Assembly (NCBI RefSeq): GCF_030409315.1 | Contig: NZ_JAUFPS010000012.1 | Location: forward strand, 109,820-173,819 | Length of the DNA: 64,000 bases | Source: Mucilaginibacter flavus | GTDB lineage: Bacteria > Bacteroidota > Bacteroidia > Sphingobacteriales > Sphingobacteriaceae | Reading direction: 5' to 3' | Shown: in pieces, positions 17,212 to 26,409 of the stretch | Layout: each line of letters opens with the position of its first letter | Numbering within the stretch: the first letter of the stretch is position 1 | Program-made: the position numbers and the translations under genes | Notes under the pieces: generated by a model | Databases searched by the model: none | What the model saw: only the letters and a program-made list of their open reading frames with translations | Told to the model about the DNA's origin: nothing

Positions 17212-19185
17212 CTATTTCAAATACTTATCATACCATTCAATATAGCGCTGTAATCTATCCACCTGGTAACTTGGCACGGTAATGCCATGAAACTGACCGG
17301 GATAAAGCACCATTTGTGTAGGTACGCCCTGCGATTTAAGCGCCTGGTACATTTGCTCGCCCCCGCCCGTAGGTACGTTAAAATCCTTTAAGCCCGACAT
17401 GAACTGGGTTGGGGTTTTGATTTTATCGGCATGAAAAAATGGGTACGAAAGTTTGATGTACTTTTCAGGGTTTTTCCAAGGGAAGCCCAGTTCGTTATCA
17501 TATTGAACAACCCATTGATCGCTGCCGTAAACACCCAGCTGAAAAGCACTGCCCGCGCCGCTCGAAGCTGCTTTAAAACGAGGATCTGTGGCTATGGTAT
17601 AGTCTGTTAAAATACCGCCATAGCTCCAGCCACCTATGCCAAGGTGGTCGCGGTCGGCTACGCCAAATTTAATCATCTCGTCAACCGCGCCTAAAAGATC
17701 CTGTACTTCTTTGTTGCCCCAATCGGCATAAATAGCTTTGGTATACTCCAACCCGCGGCCTGTGCTGCCGCGATAATTAACCGCGGCTACCGCATAGCCC
17801 TCCGAAGCCAGTGTTTGGCGAATCATATCAAACTCAAACTCGTCCTGATCTGTCGGACCGCCATGGATATACAGGATGAAAGGCATCTTTTTAGTTACCA
17901 CGCTATCCGGCGTATACAAGATACCCGATACCAGCGTACCATCGGCACTAAACGACTGGAAGCCTTTCACATAAGCCAGCTTAACCTTACTTAACCATTT
18001 ATCCTGGTGAAAAGTAAGTCGCCTTATTTTTCCGGCTTCGATAGCTACCAGTTCATGCGGCATGTACGGGGTGGTCATTTTGGCTATCCATACGCCGGGG
18101 GTACTTCCTATCAAACTTTCAAAGCTACATTCGCCTTTATAAACCGTAGTTGATTTTTTTAGCAGCAGATTGTATTGCGCTACATACCTCACACGGTCGT
18201 TACTTACCAGGTATACAATATTTTTGCTATCCCGACTCCATGCGTGGTTACTTACCGGTCTGTCAAGTGCTTCTGTAAGTACCCGGTTATTTTTGCCGTC
18301 GGCATCCATTATACACAATAAATCGTGCTGATAGATGTAATAATTGGCATCGCTGGTGGAGCGCAGATAGGCAATGTGTTTGCCATCGGGGCTCCAAAGC
18401 GGCTGAATATCATGGCCGGTAAATGTGGTCAACTGTTTAATCTCGCCGTCGTCCTTTGCCTCAACCGTAAAAATATCGGTGTTTTCGTTTTTATCCGGGT
18501 CGATGGTATGGTTACTCACAAAGGCTATCGTTTTACCATCCGGGCTCCATATCGGCGAATCATCATCCCTATCACCACTGGTTAAGGTATCCAGTTTTTT
18601 GCTCTCAACATCGTACAAGTACAAATGCGAATGCCGGTGCTGCAAGTAGCCTTCAATGTCCTGTTTAAAATGGTAACGATCTATTTTTATGGGTGGGATG
18701 GTTTTAGGCTCCTTACCATCATGCTCAGGATCTTTAATAACCAAAACCAGTTTTTTTGTATCCGGCGACCACGCGTAATCTTCCAGCTCGCCTTTTTTAA
18801 TATCGGTTAGCTTATGCCCTTCGCCTCCGCGACGATCCATCAACCAAAACTGGCCCCCGTTTTTGGAATCGCGTTCGCTGATAAAAGATATATTTTTACC
18901 ATCCGGCGTCCATTTTGGGGATGATGCAGGCTCATCTCCGTAAGTAAGTTGAATAGATTGCTTACCATCAAAACTCTGCATCCAAAGGTGCGATACCCGG
19001 TTGTCTTTTGCAGTATCAACTTCCGATAGCTCATAAACCAGCCACTTACCATCTGGCGATAAGGCAGGGCTTTGCAATGTGGGGATATTATTAACGTCGG
19101 TAGGTTTAAGCGGTCGTTTAGCTGTTTGAGCTGATACTCCCGCAAAAGCGAAAACAGAAACGATAAACAGTATATTTTTATTCAT
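17212..19185 (-). CDS. S9-family peptidase (prolyl oligopeptidase/acylaminoacyl peptidase type), copy 1
   Basis: 657 residues with a signal peptide ending near FAGVSAQ. The N-terminal part contains WD40-like beta-propeller blades (repeated SPDGK at about residues 43, 93, 140, 213, 265), and the C-terminal part is an alpha/beta hydrolase with Ser521 in GGWSYGG, Asp near 606 (KDFNVP) and His near 636 (QFHGI). It should remove dipeptides or acyl residues from peptides in the periplasm. The paralogue 58 bases upstream shares this layout, so the pair is a tandem duplication. Confidence 0.93.
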   Translation of the reverse strand: MNKNILFIVSVFAFAGVSAQTAKRPLKPTDVNNIPTLQSPALSPDGKWLVYELSEVDTAKDNRVSHLWMQSFDGKQSIQLTYGDEPASSPKWTPDGKNISFISERDSKNGGQFWLMDRRGGEGHKLTDIKKGELEDYAWSPDTKKLVLVIKDPEHDGKEPKTIPPIKIDRYHFKQDIEGYLQHRHSHLYLYDVESKKLDTLTSGDRDDDSPIWSPDGKTIAFVSNHTIDPDKNENTDIFTVEAKDDGEIKQLTTFTGHDIQPLWSPDGKHIAYLRSTSDANYYIYQHDLLCIMDADGKNNRVLTEALDRPVSNHAWSRDSKNIVYLVSNDRVRYVAQYNLLLKKSTTVYKGECSFESLIGSTPGVWIAKMTTPYMPHELVAIEAGKIRRLTFHQDKWLSKVKLAYVKGFQSFSADGTLVSGILYTPDSVVTKKMPFILYIHGGPTDQDEFEFDMIRQTLASEGYAVAAVNYRGSTGRGLEYTKAIYADWGNKEVQDLLGAVDEMIKFGVADRDHLGIGGWSYGGILTDYTIATDPRFKAASSGAGSAFQLGVYGSDQWVVQYDNELGFPWKNPEKYIKLSYPFFHADKIKTPTQFMSGLKDFNVPTGGGEQMYQALKSQGVPTQMVLYPGQFHGITVPSYQVDRLQRYIEWYDKYLK

Positions 19186-19243
19186 GGTGATGATGGAACA
19201 CTTTATAAGTAAATTAATAAAAACCTCATGTGAGGTTGGCTAC

Positions 19244-21220
19244 CTATTTCTTCAAATACTTATCATACCATTCCACGTAGCGTTGCAGCCTATCAACCTG
19301 GTAACTCGGCTTGCTGATACCGTGAAATGAATTTGGGTATAAGATCAATTCAGTTGGTATCCCCTGCGACCGTAGCGCCTGGTACATCTGTTCGCTACCA
19401 ATGGTAGGCACATTAAAATCCTTCAAACCAGACATATACAATACCGGCGTTTTTATTTTATCAGCATGAAAAAACGGGTACGATAAGGCTATCCATTTAT
19501 CAGCATTTTTCCAGGGTACGCCTAATTCGTTTTCATATTGCAGGGCATATTGGTCGCTGCCATACATAGATAACTGTAAAGCGCTGCCCGCGCCGCTTGC
19601 CGCCGCCTTAAAACGGGTATCTGTAGCAATGGTATAATCGGTAAGGATGCCTCCGTAGCTCCAGCCTCCAATACCTAAACGGTTAGGATCGGCTATGCCT
19701 AATTTTTCGAGCTGATCAACAGCGCCTAACAGGTCTTTTACTTCTTTGTTACCCCAGTCGGCAAAAATGGCTTTGCAATAATCCAATCCGCGACCAGTGC
19801 TTCCTCTGTAATTAACAGCGGCCACCGCAAAACCTGCACTGGCCAACACCTGCCTTGTGGCATCAAAAGAAAACTCATCCTGCCCAACCGGACCGCCATG
19901 GATAAACAAAATGAAAGGTAGTTTTTTTGAGTTGCTATCCGGCGTTAACACAATGCCATTCACCAAAGTACCATCCACACTGGTTGATTGAAAGCCCTCC
20001 ACATGGGCAAGGTTAACCGTATTTAACCAGGCCTGCTGATGAAAAGTTAAGCGGCGTAATTTGCTACCCTCCAGGGCGAATAACTCCGCCGGTGTGTAAG
20101 GATCACTTTTTTGCACTACCAGGCTGCCATTTAGGCTTTCATTTATATCGGTAACGCTGTACTCGCCCTTGGCTATGGTAGTTATTTTACCGTTGTTTAT
20201 GTTTACGCTGGCTACGTAGCGCTCCCTATCGTCGGCCACTAAAAAGAAAATATTTTTATTGTCCTTGGCCCAAACAGGATCGCCAACCGGACGGTCAAGC
20301 TGTTGGGTTAAAATCTTTTTGCCAGAGCCTAATACGTCGGTGATGCAAAGCAAATTTTCGTCATACATCATATAATCCGCATCGCTGGTTGAACGTAAAT
20401 AAGCTATATACCTGCCATCGGGGCTCCACTGCGGGTTACGGTCGGGTCCCTTCCAGCTGGTAATTTGCAACATAGTAGCGTTGGGGTGGGCATCAATGGT
20501 AAAAATATCGGTGTTCTCGTTCTTATCAGGATCGGCAGACCGGTTACTCACAAAAGCAATGGTTTTACCATCTGGCGACCACACCGGCGACTCTTCATCT
20601 TTATCGCCTTTAGTTAAGGTATCCAGCTTTTTGGTTTCTAAATCAAACAGGTACAAATGCTGATGCAGGTGTTGCAGGTATCCTTCAATATCCTGTTTAA
20701 AATGATAGCGGTCAATAACAATTGGTTTGGGTGTTTTTGGCTCTTCCTTTCCTTTGTTTTCGGGGTCGCCTATCACCATAACTATTTTTTTGCTATCGGG
20801 CGACCATGCGTAATCGCCCAAATCGCCTTTAATATCGGTGAGTTTAACGCCCTCGCCTCCCCTACGGTCGATGAGCCAGATTTGCCCACCGTTTTTTGAA
20901 TCGCGTGAGGAAACAAAAGAAAGATATTTACCATCCGGCGACCATCTTGGCGACGACGCGGCCTCGGCACCATGCGTCAACTCTAATGACTCTTTACCAT
21001 CCCAGCTTTGCATCCACAGGTGCGATACCCGCTTATCCTTAGCAGTGTCCACTTCAGATACGCTGTAAGCCACCCATTTACCATCCGGCGAAAGCTGCGG
21101 ATCGCTCACGGTAGGTATCCGGTTAATATCTGATGGTTTTAAAGGCTTTTTTTCCTGCGCGGTGGCACAAAAAGAAACTGAAGATAAAAGGGCAATGGAA
21201 AAAAGTAGGGTTCTTTTCAT
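19244..21220 (-). CDS. S9-family peptidase, copy 2
   Basis: 658 residues, co-linear with copy 1 from signal peptide to the C-terminal YVEWYDKYLK. The catalytic serine is again in GGWSYGG. Between copies most propeller motifs are conserved but about a third of the residues differ, so the duplication is not recent. The two genes are probably one transcription unit, with this copy first. A long boundary-word region (21221-21591) lies upstream. Confidence 0.93.
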   Translation of the reverse strand: MKRTLLFSIALLSSVSFCATAQEKKPLKPSDINRIPTVSDPQLSPDGKWVAYSVSEVDTAKDKRVSHLWMQSWDGKESLELTHGAEAASSPRWSPDGKYLSFVSSRDSKNGGQIWLIDRRGGEGVKLTDIKGDLGDYAWSPDSKKIVMVIGDPENKGKEEPKTPKPIVIDRYHFKQDIEGYLQHLHQHLYLFDLETKKLDTLTKGDKDEESPVWSPDGKTIAFVSNRSADPDKNENTDIFTIDAHPNATMLQITSWKGPDRNPQWSPDGRYIAYLRSTSDADYMMYDENLLCITDVLGSGKKILTQQLDRPVGDPVWAKDNKNIFFLVADDRERYVASVNINNGKITTIAKGEYSVTDINESLNGSLVVQKSDPYTPAELFALEGSKLRRLTFHQQAWLNTVNLAHVEGFQSTSVDGTLVNGIVLTPDSNSKKLPFILFIHGGPVGQDEFSFDATRQVLASAGFAVAAVNYRGSTGRGLDYCKAIFADWGNKEVKDLLGAVDQLEKLGIADPNRLGIGGWSYGGILTDYTIATDTRFKAAASGAGSALQLSMYGSDQYALQYENELGVPWKNADKWIALSYPFFHADKIKTPVLYMSGLKDFNVPTIGSEQMYQALRSQGIPTELILYPNSFHGISKPSYQVDRLQRYVEWYDKYLKK

Positions 21221-21591
21221 ATCGTCAACTTATGAGGCTGTAAGTTATGAAAAGTACCCTATTTTATTTCGGATTTGGGAATTTCGATTTCGGATTTACA
21301 AAGGGATGATAGTTTGAGGGGGATTTGTCTGAACCGGGATTAAACAGATTTTTCAGATTAAAATGATTTTTATTGTCTGAACCGGTATTTTTAGAATTTT
21401 TCTGAACCGGAATTTTAAGATCAAGGGATTAACAGGATTCTTTGAAATCGCATGCAAATCAAATCCTACCAATCTGAAAAATCTGTTTAATCCCAGTTCA
21501 GACAAAAATCATTTTCAAATCTTCAAATACTCAAATTAAAGCATCATCTGCACATCAAAAAATCTTGATACTTGATACTTACTACTTGATA
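21221..21591. repeat. Gene-free boundary region built of repeated words and a 33-base-arm hairpin
   Basis: This 371-base stretch has no gene. Near the peptidase end are GATTTCGG-type words (21263-21297). In the middle, GTCTGAACCGGGATTAA... at 21327-21359 and its complement at 21471-21503 form 33-base arms differing at one position, with GGATTAACAGGATT and GCATGC between them. Next to the pyrF stop (21592-21594) come TATCAAGTAGTAAGTATCAAG words, in the sense of pyrF. The whole region can fold as a long hairpin. Confidence 0.8.
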
Positions 21592-22425
21592 CTAAATCAC
21601 CCCTGCCTTTTCCAGTTCTGCCTGCATTTGTTGTTGCAGGCTTAGGGCTTCGGCGCGGGCGGCTTCGGCAAAGTTTTCGTCGTTGCCCGCATAGATGATT
21701 GAACGGGACGCGTTTACAATAAGGCCGCAATCTTTGGTGATACCGTATTTACATACTTCTTCCAGGCTACCACCTTGTGCACCTACACCTGGTACCAACA
21801 GGAAGTTATCGGGCGCGTATTGACGAATGTTGGTAAACTCGGTGCTTTTGGTGGCTCCTACTACGTACATAATTCTATCTGCACCGGCCCAGGTATTGGC
21901 CTTTTTAATTACGGTTTCATATAAATAACCATCGCCGGTTTGCAAGTATTGAAAATCTTTACTGCCTACAGATGATGTTAGGGCCAAAATGATCACCCAT
22001 TTATCCTCATAAGCCAGGTATGGGGTTACACTATCGTTACCCATATATGGTGTAATGGTGATAGCGTCAAAGCTCATGCCCGAAGCTTCTTCGTTAAAAA
22101 AGGCCTGGGCGTATTTATCAGATGTGTTACCAATATCGCCTCTTTTGGCATCTATTATATTTAAGGTATCCGTTGGTAAATATTTCCAGGTATCTATAAG
22201 GCTTTGCAGGCCTTTTATACCGCGGGCTTCGTAAAAAGCAGCGTTGGGCTTATAGGATACGCACAAATCTTTAGTGGCATCAATAATGCGTTTATTAAAC
22301 TCAAAAATAGGATCGGGATATTCTTTTAAAAATTCGGGAATCTTATTTATATCAGTATCCAGACCTACACATAAAAAGGATTTTTTTTGTTTGATCTGCT
22401 CTATTAGCTGCGCGCGGGATATCAT
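21592..22425 (-). CDS. pyrF: Orotidine 5'-phosphate decarboxylase
   Basis: 277 residues. Last step of UMP synthesis. The catalytic motif appears as DAKRGD (Asp92, Lys94, Asp97), followed by IGNTSDKY. The length and the [13 protein letters not shown] region match the subfamily 2 enzymes found in Actinobacteria, Myxobacteria and Bacteroidota rather than the 230-residue E. coli type. TAG is followed at once by TATCAAG-type words. Confidence 0.95.
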   Translation of the reverse strand: MISRAQLIEQIKQKKSFLCVGLDTDINKIPEFLKEYPDPIFEFNKRIIDATKDLCVSYKPNAAFYEARGIKGLQSLIDTWKYLPTDTLNIIDAKRGDIGNTSDKYAQAFFNEEASGMSFDAITITPYMGNDSVTPYLAYEDKWVIILALTSSVGSKDFQYLQTGDGYLYETVIKKANTWAGADRIMYVVGATKSTEFTNIRQYAPDNFLLVPGVGAQGGSLEEVCKYGITKDCGLIVNASRSIIYAGNDENFAEAARAEALSLQQQMQAELEKAGVI

Positions 22426-22772
22426 GGAAAGACGTTATTAAATATTCTGATTGTCAAAAAAACTAAAAATTTAGCTTAAAGGCCACAACAAAGCAGATAT
22501 TTATTTAATTAATTTGAAATAAAGAAATATTTGTTTACAATTGCATCGTTTTCCTTTGAATTTTTCTTGCACTAAAGAAACAATTTAAATCCCCACGATA
22601 TTTATTAGTAAATGCTTTGACTGGGTTTTGATGTTTATTTAATCAATGTTTCAAGATCAATTTCTTATAATAATGCCCCTGTGTATAAAAAAGCAAATAC
22701 ATATAGTGCCATTGTTACCGTTTGAAAACTAATTACAATATTAAAAATCCCTTTTGAACTATAATTCATATC
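22426..22772. other. AT-rich leader and promoter region between pyrF and rho
   Basis: These 347 bases hold no gene. They are AT-rich and contain the starts of both divergent genes. No exact TAnnTTTG was found on the rho side. The length leaves room for a long rho mRNA leader, as expected if rho is autoregulated by attenuation; this is an inference, and no hairpin strong enough to argue for it was seen. Confidence 0.5.
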
Positions 22773-24404
22773 ATGTCTGATAAAATCGAATTGAACGACA
22801 AACTCGTATCAGAGTTGCGCGAAATTGCAAAAAATTTAGGTATTGGTGAGGCCGACGAACTACGCAAAGCGCCCCTGATAGCCCGTATTGTTGAACAACA
22901 AGAATTGATTGAAGCCGCAAGGGCGCAGCAAAACATTGTTGAACAAAATTATGCTCCCATTACACCAGAACCCGCAGATGCAGGTGCCGAAAAAGCCCGC
23001 AAACGTACACGCGTGTTAAAGCCAAAAACACAACCGCGCGTTGAAGTTCCGTTAGATGATACCAACCTGTTTGACCAGGAAGAAGATGATCAGCAAAATA
23101 ACGAAGACGCTCAAAACGATATACCTGCCCCTGTTGCTGCCGAAGTATCAGACAACCAGCCAGGCGAAGCAGCTCCAAAAACAGAAAGTCCGGTAGCTGA
23201 AGGCCGCCCTCAAAAATTTGACAGGCGCGCCAATGGCAACAACAACCAAAACCAGCAAAAAAGCCAGGAACCGGCCATCAACCTTGATTTTGATAATGTT
23301 ATAGTAAACGAAGGCGTATTAGAAATTATGCCAGATGGTTATGGTTTTTTAAGATCATCAGATTATAACTACCTTACGTCTCCCGATGATATTTATGTAT
23401 CACAATCGCAAATAAAACTTTTTGGTTTAAAAACCGGTGACACTGTTCGCGGTAGCATCCGTCCGCCAAAAGAGGGCGAAAAATATTTTCCTTTGGTACG
23501 TGTTGAAGCCATTAACGGCCGTATCCCTGCCGAAGTGCGTGACCGCGTTCCGTTTGATCACTTAACGCCGCTTTTCCCATCAGAAAAACTAAGCCTCTTT
23601 ACAGATCCGGGTAACTATTCAACCCGTATCATGGATTTGTTTTCACCTATTGGTAAAGGTCAGCGTGGTTTAATTGTAGCCCAGCCTAAAACTGGTAAAA
23701 CCATGTTATTAAAGGATGTGGCCAACGCTATCGCTAAAAATCACCCGGAAGTATACCTTATTATATTACTGATTGACGAGCGCCCGGAAGAGGTTACCGA
23801 TATGGCCCGCAGCGTACGCGCCGAAGTAGTATCATCAACATTTGATGAGCCTGCAGAGCGCCACGTAAAAATTGCCAACATTGTGTTAGAAAAAGCAAAA
23901 CGTATGGTTGAGTGCGGTCATGATGTGGTGATCCTGTTAGATTCTATTACCCGTTTAGCCCGTGCTTACAACACCGTTGCGCCTGCATCCGGCAAAATAT
24001 TATCTGGTGGTGTTGATGCTAACGCTTTACACAAACCAAAACGCTTTTTTGGCGCGGCCCGTAACATTGAGGATGGCGGTTCGTTAACTATCATCGCTAC
24101 AGCGCTTACAGAAACCGGTTCAAAAATGGACGAGGTTATTTTTGAAGAGTTTAAAGGTACCGGTAACATGGAGTTACAGTTGGATCGTAAACTTTCAAAC
24201 AAACGTATTTTCCCTGCTATTGATATCACCGCTTCAAGCACCCGTCGTGACGATTTATTGCTTGATCGTGAAACCCTGCAACGCATCTGGATTTTACGTA
24301 ACCACCTGGCTGATATGAACTCACAAGAATCTATGGAGTTTTTACAAGCCCAGATCCGCGGTACAAAAACCAACGAAGAATTCCTGATCTCGATGAATTC
24401 GTAA
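22773..24404 (+). CDS. rho: Transcription termination factor Rho with disordered N-terminal insertion
   Basis: 543 residues, about 120 longer than E. coli Rho. A Rho_N helical domain (residues 1-45) is followed by about 110 residues rich in Gln, Asn, Asp, Glu and Pro (60-170), then the RNA-binding cold-shock domain ([13 protein letters not shown], from 189) and the ATPase with Walker A in QPKTGKT (304-310). The insertion is of the type seen in Bacteroidota Rho and may mediate RNA binding or phase separation. No neighbour is obviously related in function. Confidence 0.96.
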   Translation: MSDKIELNDKLVSELREIAKNLGIGEADELRKAPLIARIVEQQELIEAARAQQNIVEQNYAPITPEPADAGAEKARKRTRVLKPKTQPRVEVPLDDTNLFDQEEDDQQNNEDAQNDIPAPVAAEVSDNQPGEAAPKTESPVAEGRPQKFDRRANGNNNQNQQKSQEPAINLDFDNVIVNEGVLEIMPDGYGFLRSSDYNYLTSPDDIYVSQSQIKLFGLKTGDTVRGSIRPPKEGEKYFPLVRVEAINGRIPAEVRDRVPFDHLTPLFPSEKLSLFTDPGNYSTRIMDLFSPIGKGQRGLIVAQPKTGKTMLLKDVANAIAKNHPEVYLIILLIDERPEEVTDMARSVRAEVVSSTFDEPAERHVKIANIVLEKAKRMVECGHDVVILLDSITRLARAYNTVAPASGKILSGGVDANALHKPKRFFGAARNIEDGGSLTIIATALTETGSKMDEVIFEEFKGTGNMELQLDRKLSNKRIFPAIDITASSTRRDDLLLDRETLQRIWILRNHLADMNSQESMEFLQAQIRGTKTNEEFLISMNS

Positions 24405-24485
24405 TATTTTGGTGATAATGAAGTTATATTTAATGTTAATATTATTTGTAACTTCATTATTACTTAATAAAATCTTGATAACTTC

Positions 24486-25235
24486 ATGCCCGAAATGAGG
24501 AGACGAGTTAGAAAACACCTGCCGAATGCCATAACCTGTGCAAACCTGTTCAGTGGTTGTATTGGTATTGTCTTTGCGTTTCAGGGTAATTTATTGATAT
24601 CATCATACGCTATTTTTTTAGCGGCTATTTTCGATTTTTTTGATGGCTTCGCATCACGTGTACTTAACTCCTACTCTTTTATAGGTAAAGACCTGGATTC
24701 GTTGGCAGATATGGTGAGTTTTGGCTTTTTGCCATCGGCTATATTATATGAGTTGCTGTTGAAAGCTCCTCAAATAAACCACGTAAGTGAGTACCTGAAC
24801 TACCTGGCCTTTTCTATAACCGTATTTTCGGCATTACGATTAGCTAAGTTTAATAACGACACCCGTCAATCTGATAGTTTTATAGGTTTACCAACGCCGG
24901 CTAATGCTATCTTCATTGCATCGTTGCCTTTAATAGTTGAACAGTACGAAGTTTTGGCGAGGTTTATTTTAAACCCCTACACGCTAACAGCATTAATTAT
25001 TGTGATGTGTACGCTACTGGTATCAGAAATTCCATTAATGTCGCTTAAGTTCAAAAACCGCGACTTTAATAAAAACTTTTTTCGCTATTTATTGCTCCTT
25101 TTTTCTGCAATACTCATCCTGTTTTTCAAATTTGTAGCAGTACCGGTGGTGATATTTATCTATATCACGCTATCCTTAATTCAAACCAGGATAGGCAGCG
25201 ATCCTATTATGAGTGGTCATCAGAAAGAGAACTAA
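24486..25235 (+). CDS. pssA: CDP-diacylglycerol-serine O-phosphatidyltransferase
   Basis: 249 residues. Makes phosphatidylserine, the precursor of phosphatidylethanolamine. The CDP-alcohol phosphotransferase motif is spread over residues 54-78: FFDGFASRVL, then GKDLDSLADMVSFG. Seven to eight hydrophobic segments follow. A second in-frame ATG at 24495 would remove three residues. The end of the gene is followed by words of the type GGGTAAAGGCAAAAGG and a terminator. Confidence 0.92.
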   Translation: MPEMRRRVRKHLPNAITCANLFSGCIGIVFAFQGNLLISSYAIFLAAIFDFFDGFASRVLNSYSFIGKDLDSLADMVSFGFLPSAILYELLLKAPQINHVSEYLNYLAFSITVFSALRLAKFNNDTRQSDSFIGLPTPANAIFIASLPLIVEQYEVLARFILNPYTLTALIIVMCTLLVSEIPLMSLKFKNRDFNKNFFRYLLLLFSAILILFFKFVAVPVVIFIYITLSLIQTRIGSDPIMSGHQKEN

Positions 25236-25440
25236 CGGTTTTAGGGTAAAGGCAAAAGGTTTTTTTTGGGGTGATATAAAATATAAAAAGGCTATCCATT
25301 TGGATGGCCTTTTCTTTTACACCTTTATTCAAGATTTTATGTGCGGATGCGTCTAACAAAAAAGGTCGCATCTTTCGACACGACCTACAATATCTTTAAA
25401 CTCAAGGCAAACCTTTCGCCTTTACCCTTTTACCTTAAAA
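25236..25440. repeat. Convergent boundary with matching end-words for pssA and the Hpt gene
   Basis: After pssA (plus strand): GGTTTTAGGGTAAAGGCAAA and AGGTTTTT. After the Hpt gene (minus strand): TTTTAAGGTAAAAGGGTAAA and GGCGAAAGGTTTG. Each is in the sense of its own upstream gene, so they are inverted to each other and can pair. A smaller hairpin (GGTCG / CGACC, 25363-25385) lies between. Confidence 0.65.
25286..25313 (+). terminator. Intrinsic terminator of pssA
   Basis: AAAAGGC and ATCCA pair with TGGAT and GCCTTTT around a short loop, with a further run of T and C. It lies 51 bases after the pssA stop. Confidence 0.8.
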
Positions 25441-25818
25441 CTAAAGGCTTGCTTCTTTTTCGGCTTTAATTTGTTGTAAGGTGATCAGGTTGGCCTCAAC
25501 AGTTGATTTTACCTGCGCAAACTTCGCGAATATTTGTGTTGGGTTTTCGCCGCCTGCTTTACATGCCAATTCTACCTCTTGTATAGTAGCCTGGCTTATA
25601 GGCATACCAAAAAAACCAAGGTTGGGTTTTAATTTATGCGATGCCTTACCGGCTTCGGCCCACTCACCGGCATCAAGCGCGTTACTGATGGTGCTAAGTA
25701 ACTGGGGAGTCTGCTCCAGGAACATCCCTATCGATTCAACAATAAATTCGTCGCTGCCATCGGCAATCTCATATAAGAAGGAAAGATCAAAGTCTTGCTC
25801 GGGTGAAATATCTGACAT
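25441..25818 (-). CDS. Histidine phosphotransfer (Hpt) domain protein
   Basis: 125 residues, a single Hpt domain. The phosphorylated histidine is predicted at His61 in ASHKLKPNLGFFG, which matches the HxLKG-type signature with Pro in place of Gly. It should pass phosphate between a hybrid sensor kinase and a response regulator, but no such genes are in the window, so its partners are encoded elsewhere. It is downstream of folK with a short gap and may be in the same transcript. Confidence 0.85.
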   Translation of the reverse strand: MSDISPEQDFDLSFLYEIADGSDEFIVESIGMFLEQTPQLLSTISNALDAGEWAEAGKASHKLKPNLGFFGMPISQATIQEVELACKAGGENPTQIFAKFAQVKSTVEANLITLQQIKAEKEASL

Positions 25819-25842
25819 ATAGAAATTTATAATTATTCAAAA

Positions 25843-26322
25843 TTATACTTTTTTTACGACCAACTCGTCAATAAGTTCGGTTTTTAACAGTAAAATATTT
25901 TTTTTTATTAACGGATGTACAAAATCAGGTGCTAACTCAACCAAAGGCTCTAAAGTAAACCTCCTTTTATGCATTTCGGGATGCGGAACCTTTAAATCCG
26001 GCTCATCGATAATATCGTCCCCATAAAACAAAATATCGATATCAATAGTGCGCGATCCCCACTTTTCCTCGCGCCTGCGGCCTAACAATAATTCAATTGC
26101 CAGTATTTTTTGAAGTATAGTTTGCGCCGGTAAGTCGGTTTGCAACAATACTACCTGGTTCAAATAATCGGGTGCATCCTTTTTGCCCCATGATTGTGTT
26201 TCGTAAATGGCAGATACCTGTAAAACCGGGGCTATATCAGTTTCGATATGCGCAATTGCCTGTTGCATAAACGCGTGCCTGTCGCCAAGGTTACTCCCTA
26301 AAAGTAAAAAAACATTAATCAT
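25843..26322 (-). CDS. folK: 2-amino-4-hydroxy-6-hydroxymethyldihydropteridine pyrophosphokinase
   Basis: 159 residues. Transfers pyrophosphate from ATP to hydroxymethyl-dihydropterin in folate synthesis. The signatures LLLGSNLGDR near the start, RREEKWGSRTIDIDILFYGD with the metal-binding DIDIL, and VPHPEMHKRRFTLEPL are all present. It is divergent from sppA with 87 bases between. Confidence 0.96.
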   Translation of the reverse strand: MINVFLLLGSNLGDRHAFMQQAIAHIETDIAPVLQVSAIYETQSWGKKDAPDYLNQVVLLQTDLPAQTILQKILAIELLLGRRREEKWGSRTIDIDILFYGDDIIDEPDLKVPHPEMHKRRFTLEPLVELAPDFVHPLIKKNILLLKTELIDELVVKKV

Positions 26323-26375
26323 GTTGTAACAAATATTATAGAAGCGGCTCTTAACATTATACGGTGCTGAATCAC

Positions 26376-26383
26376 TAAGTTTG
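26376..26383 (+). promoter_or_regulatory. Candidate -7 promoter element of sppA
   Basis: TAAGTTTG fits TAnnTTTG and is followed by C, as often seen in Bacteroidota. It leaves a leader of about 20 bases before the sppA ATG at 26410. No TTG at the -33 position is evident. Confidence 0.5.
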
Positions 26384-26409
26384 CATAGATAAAAAGATTT
26401 ATAATATTA

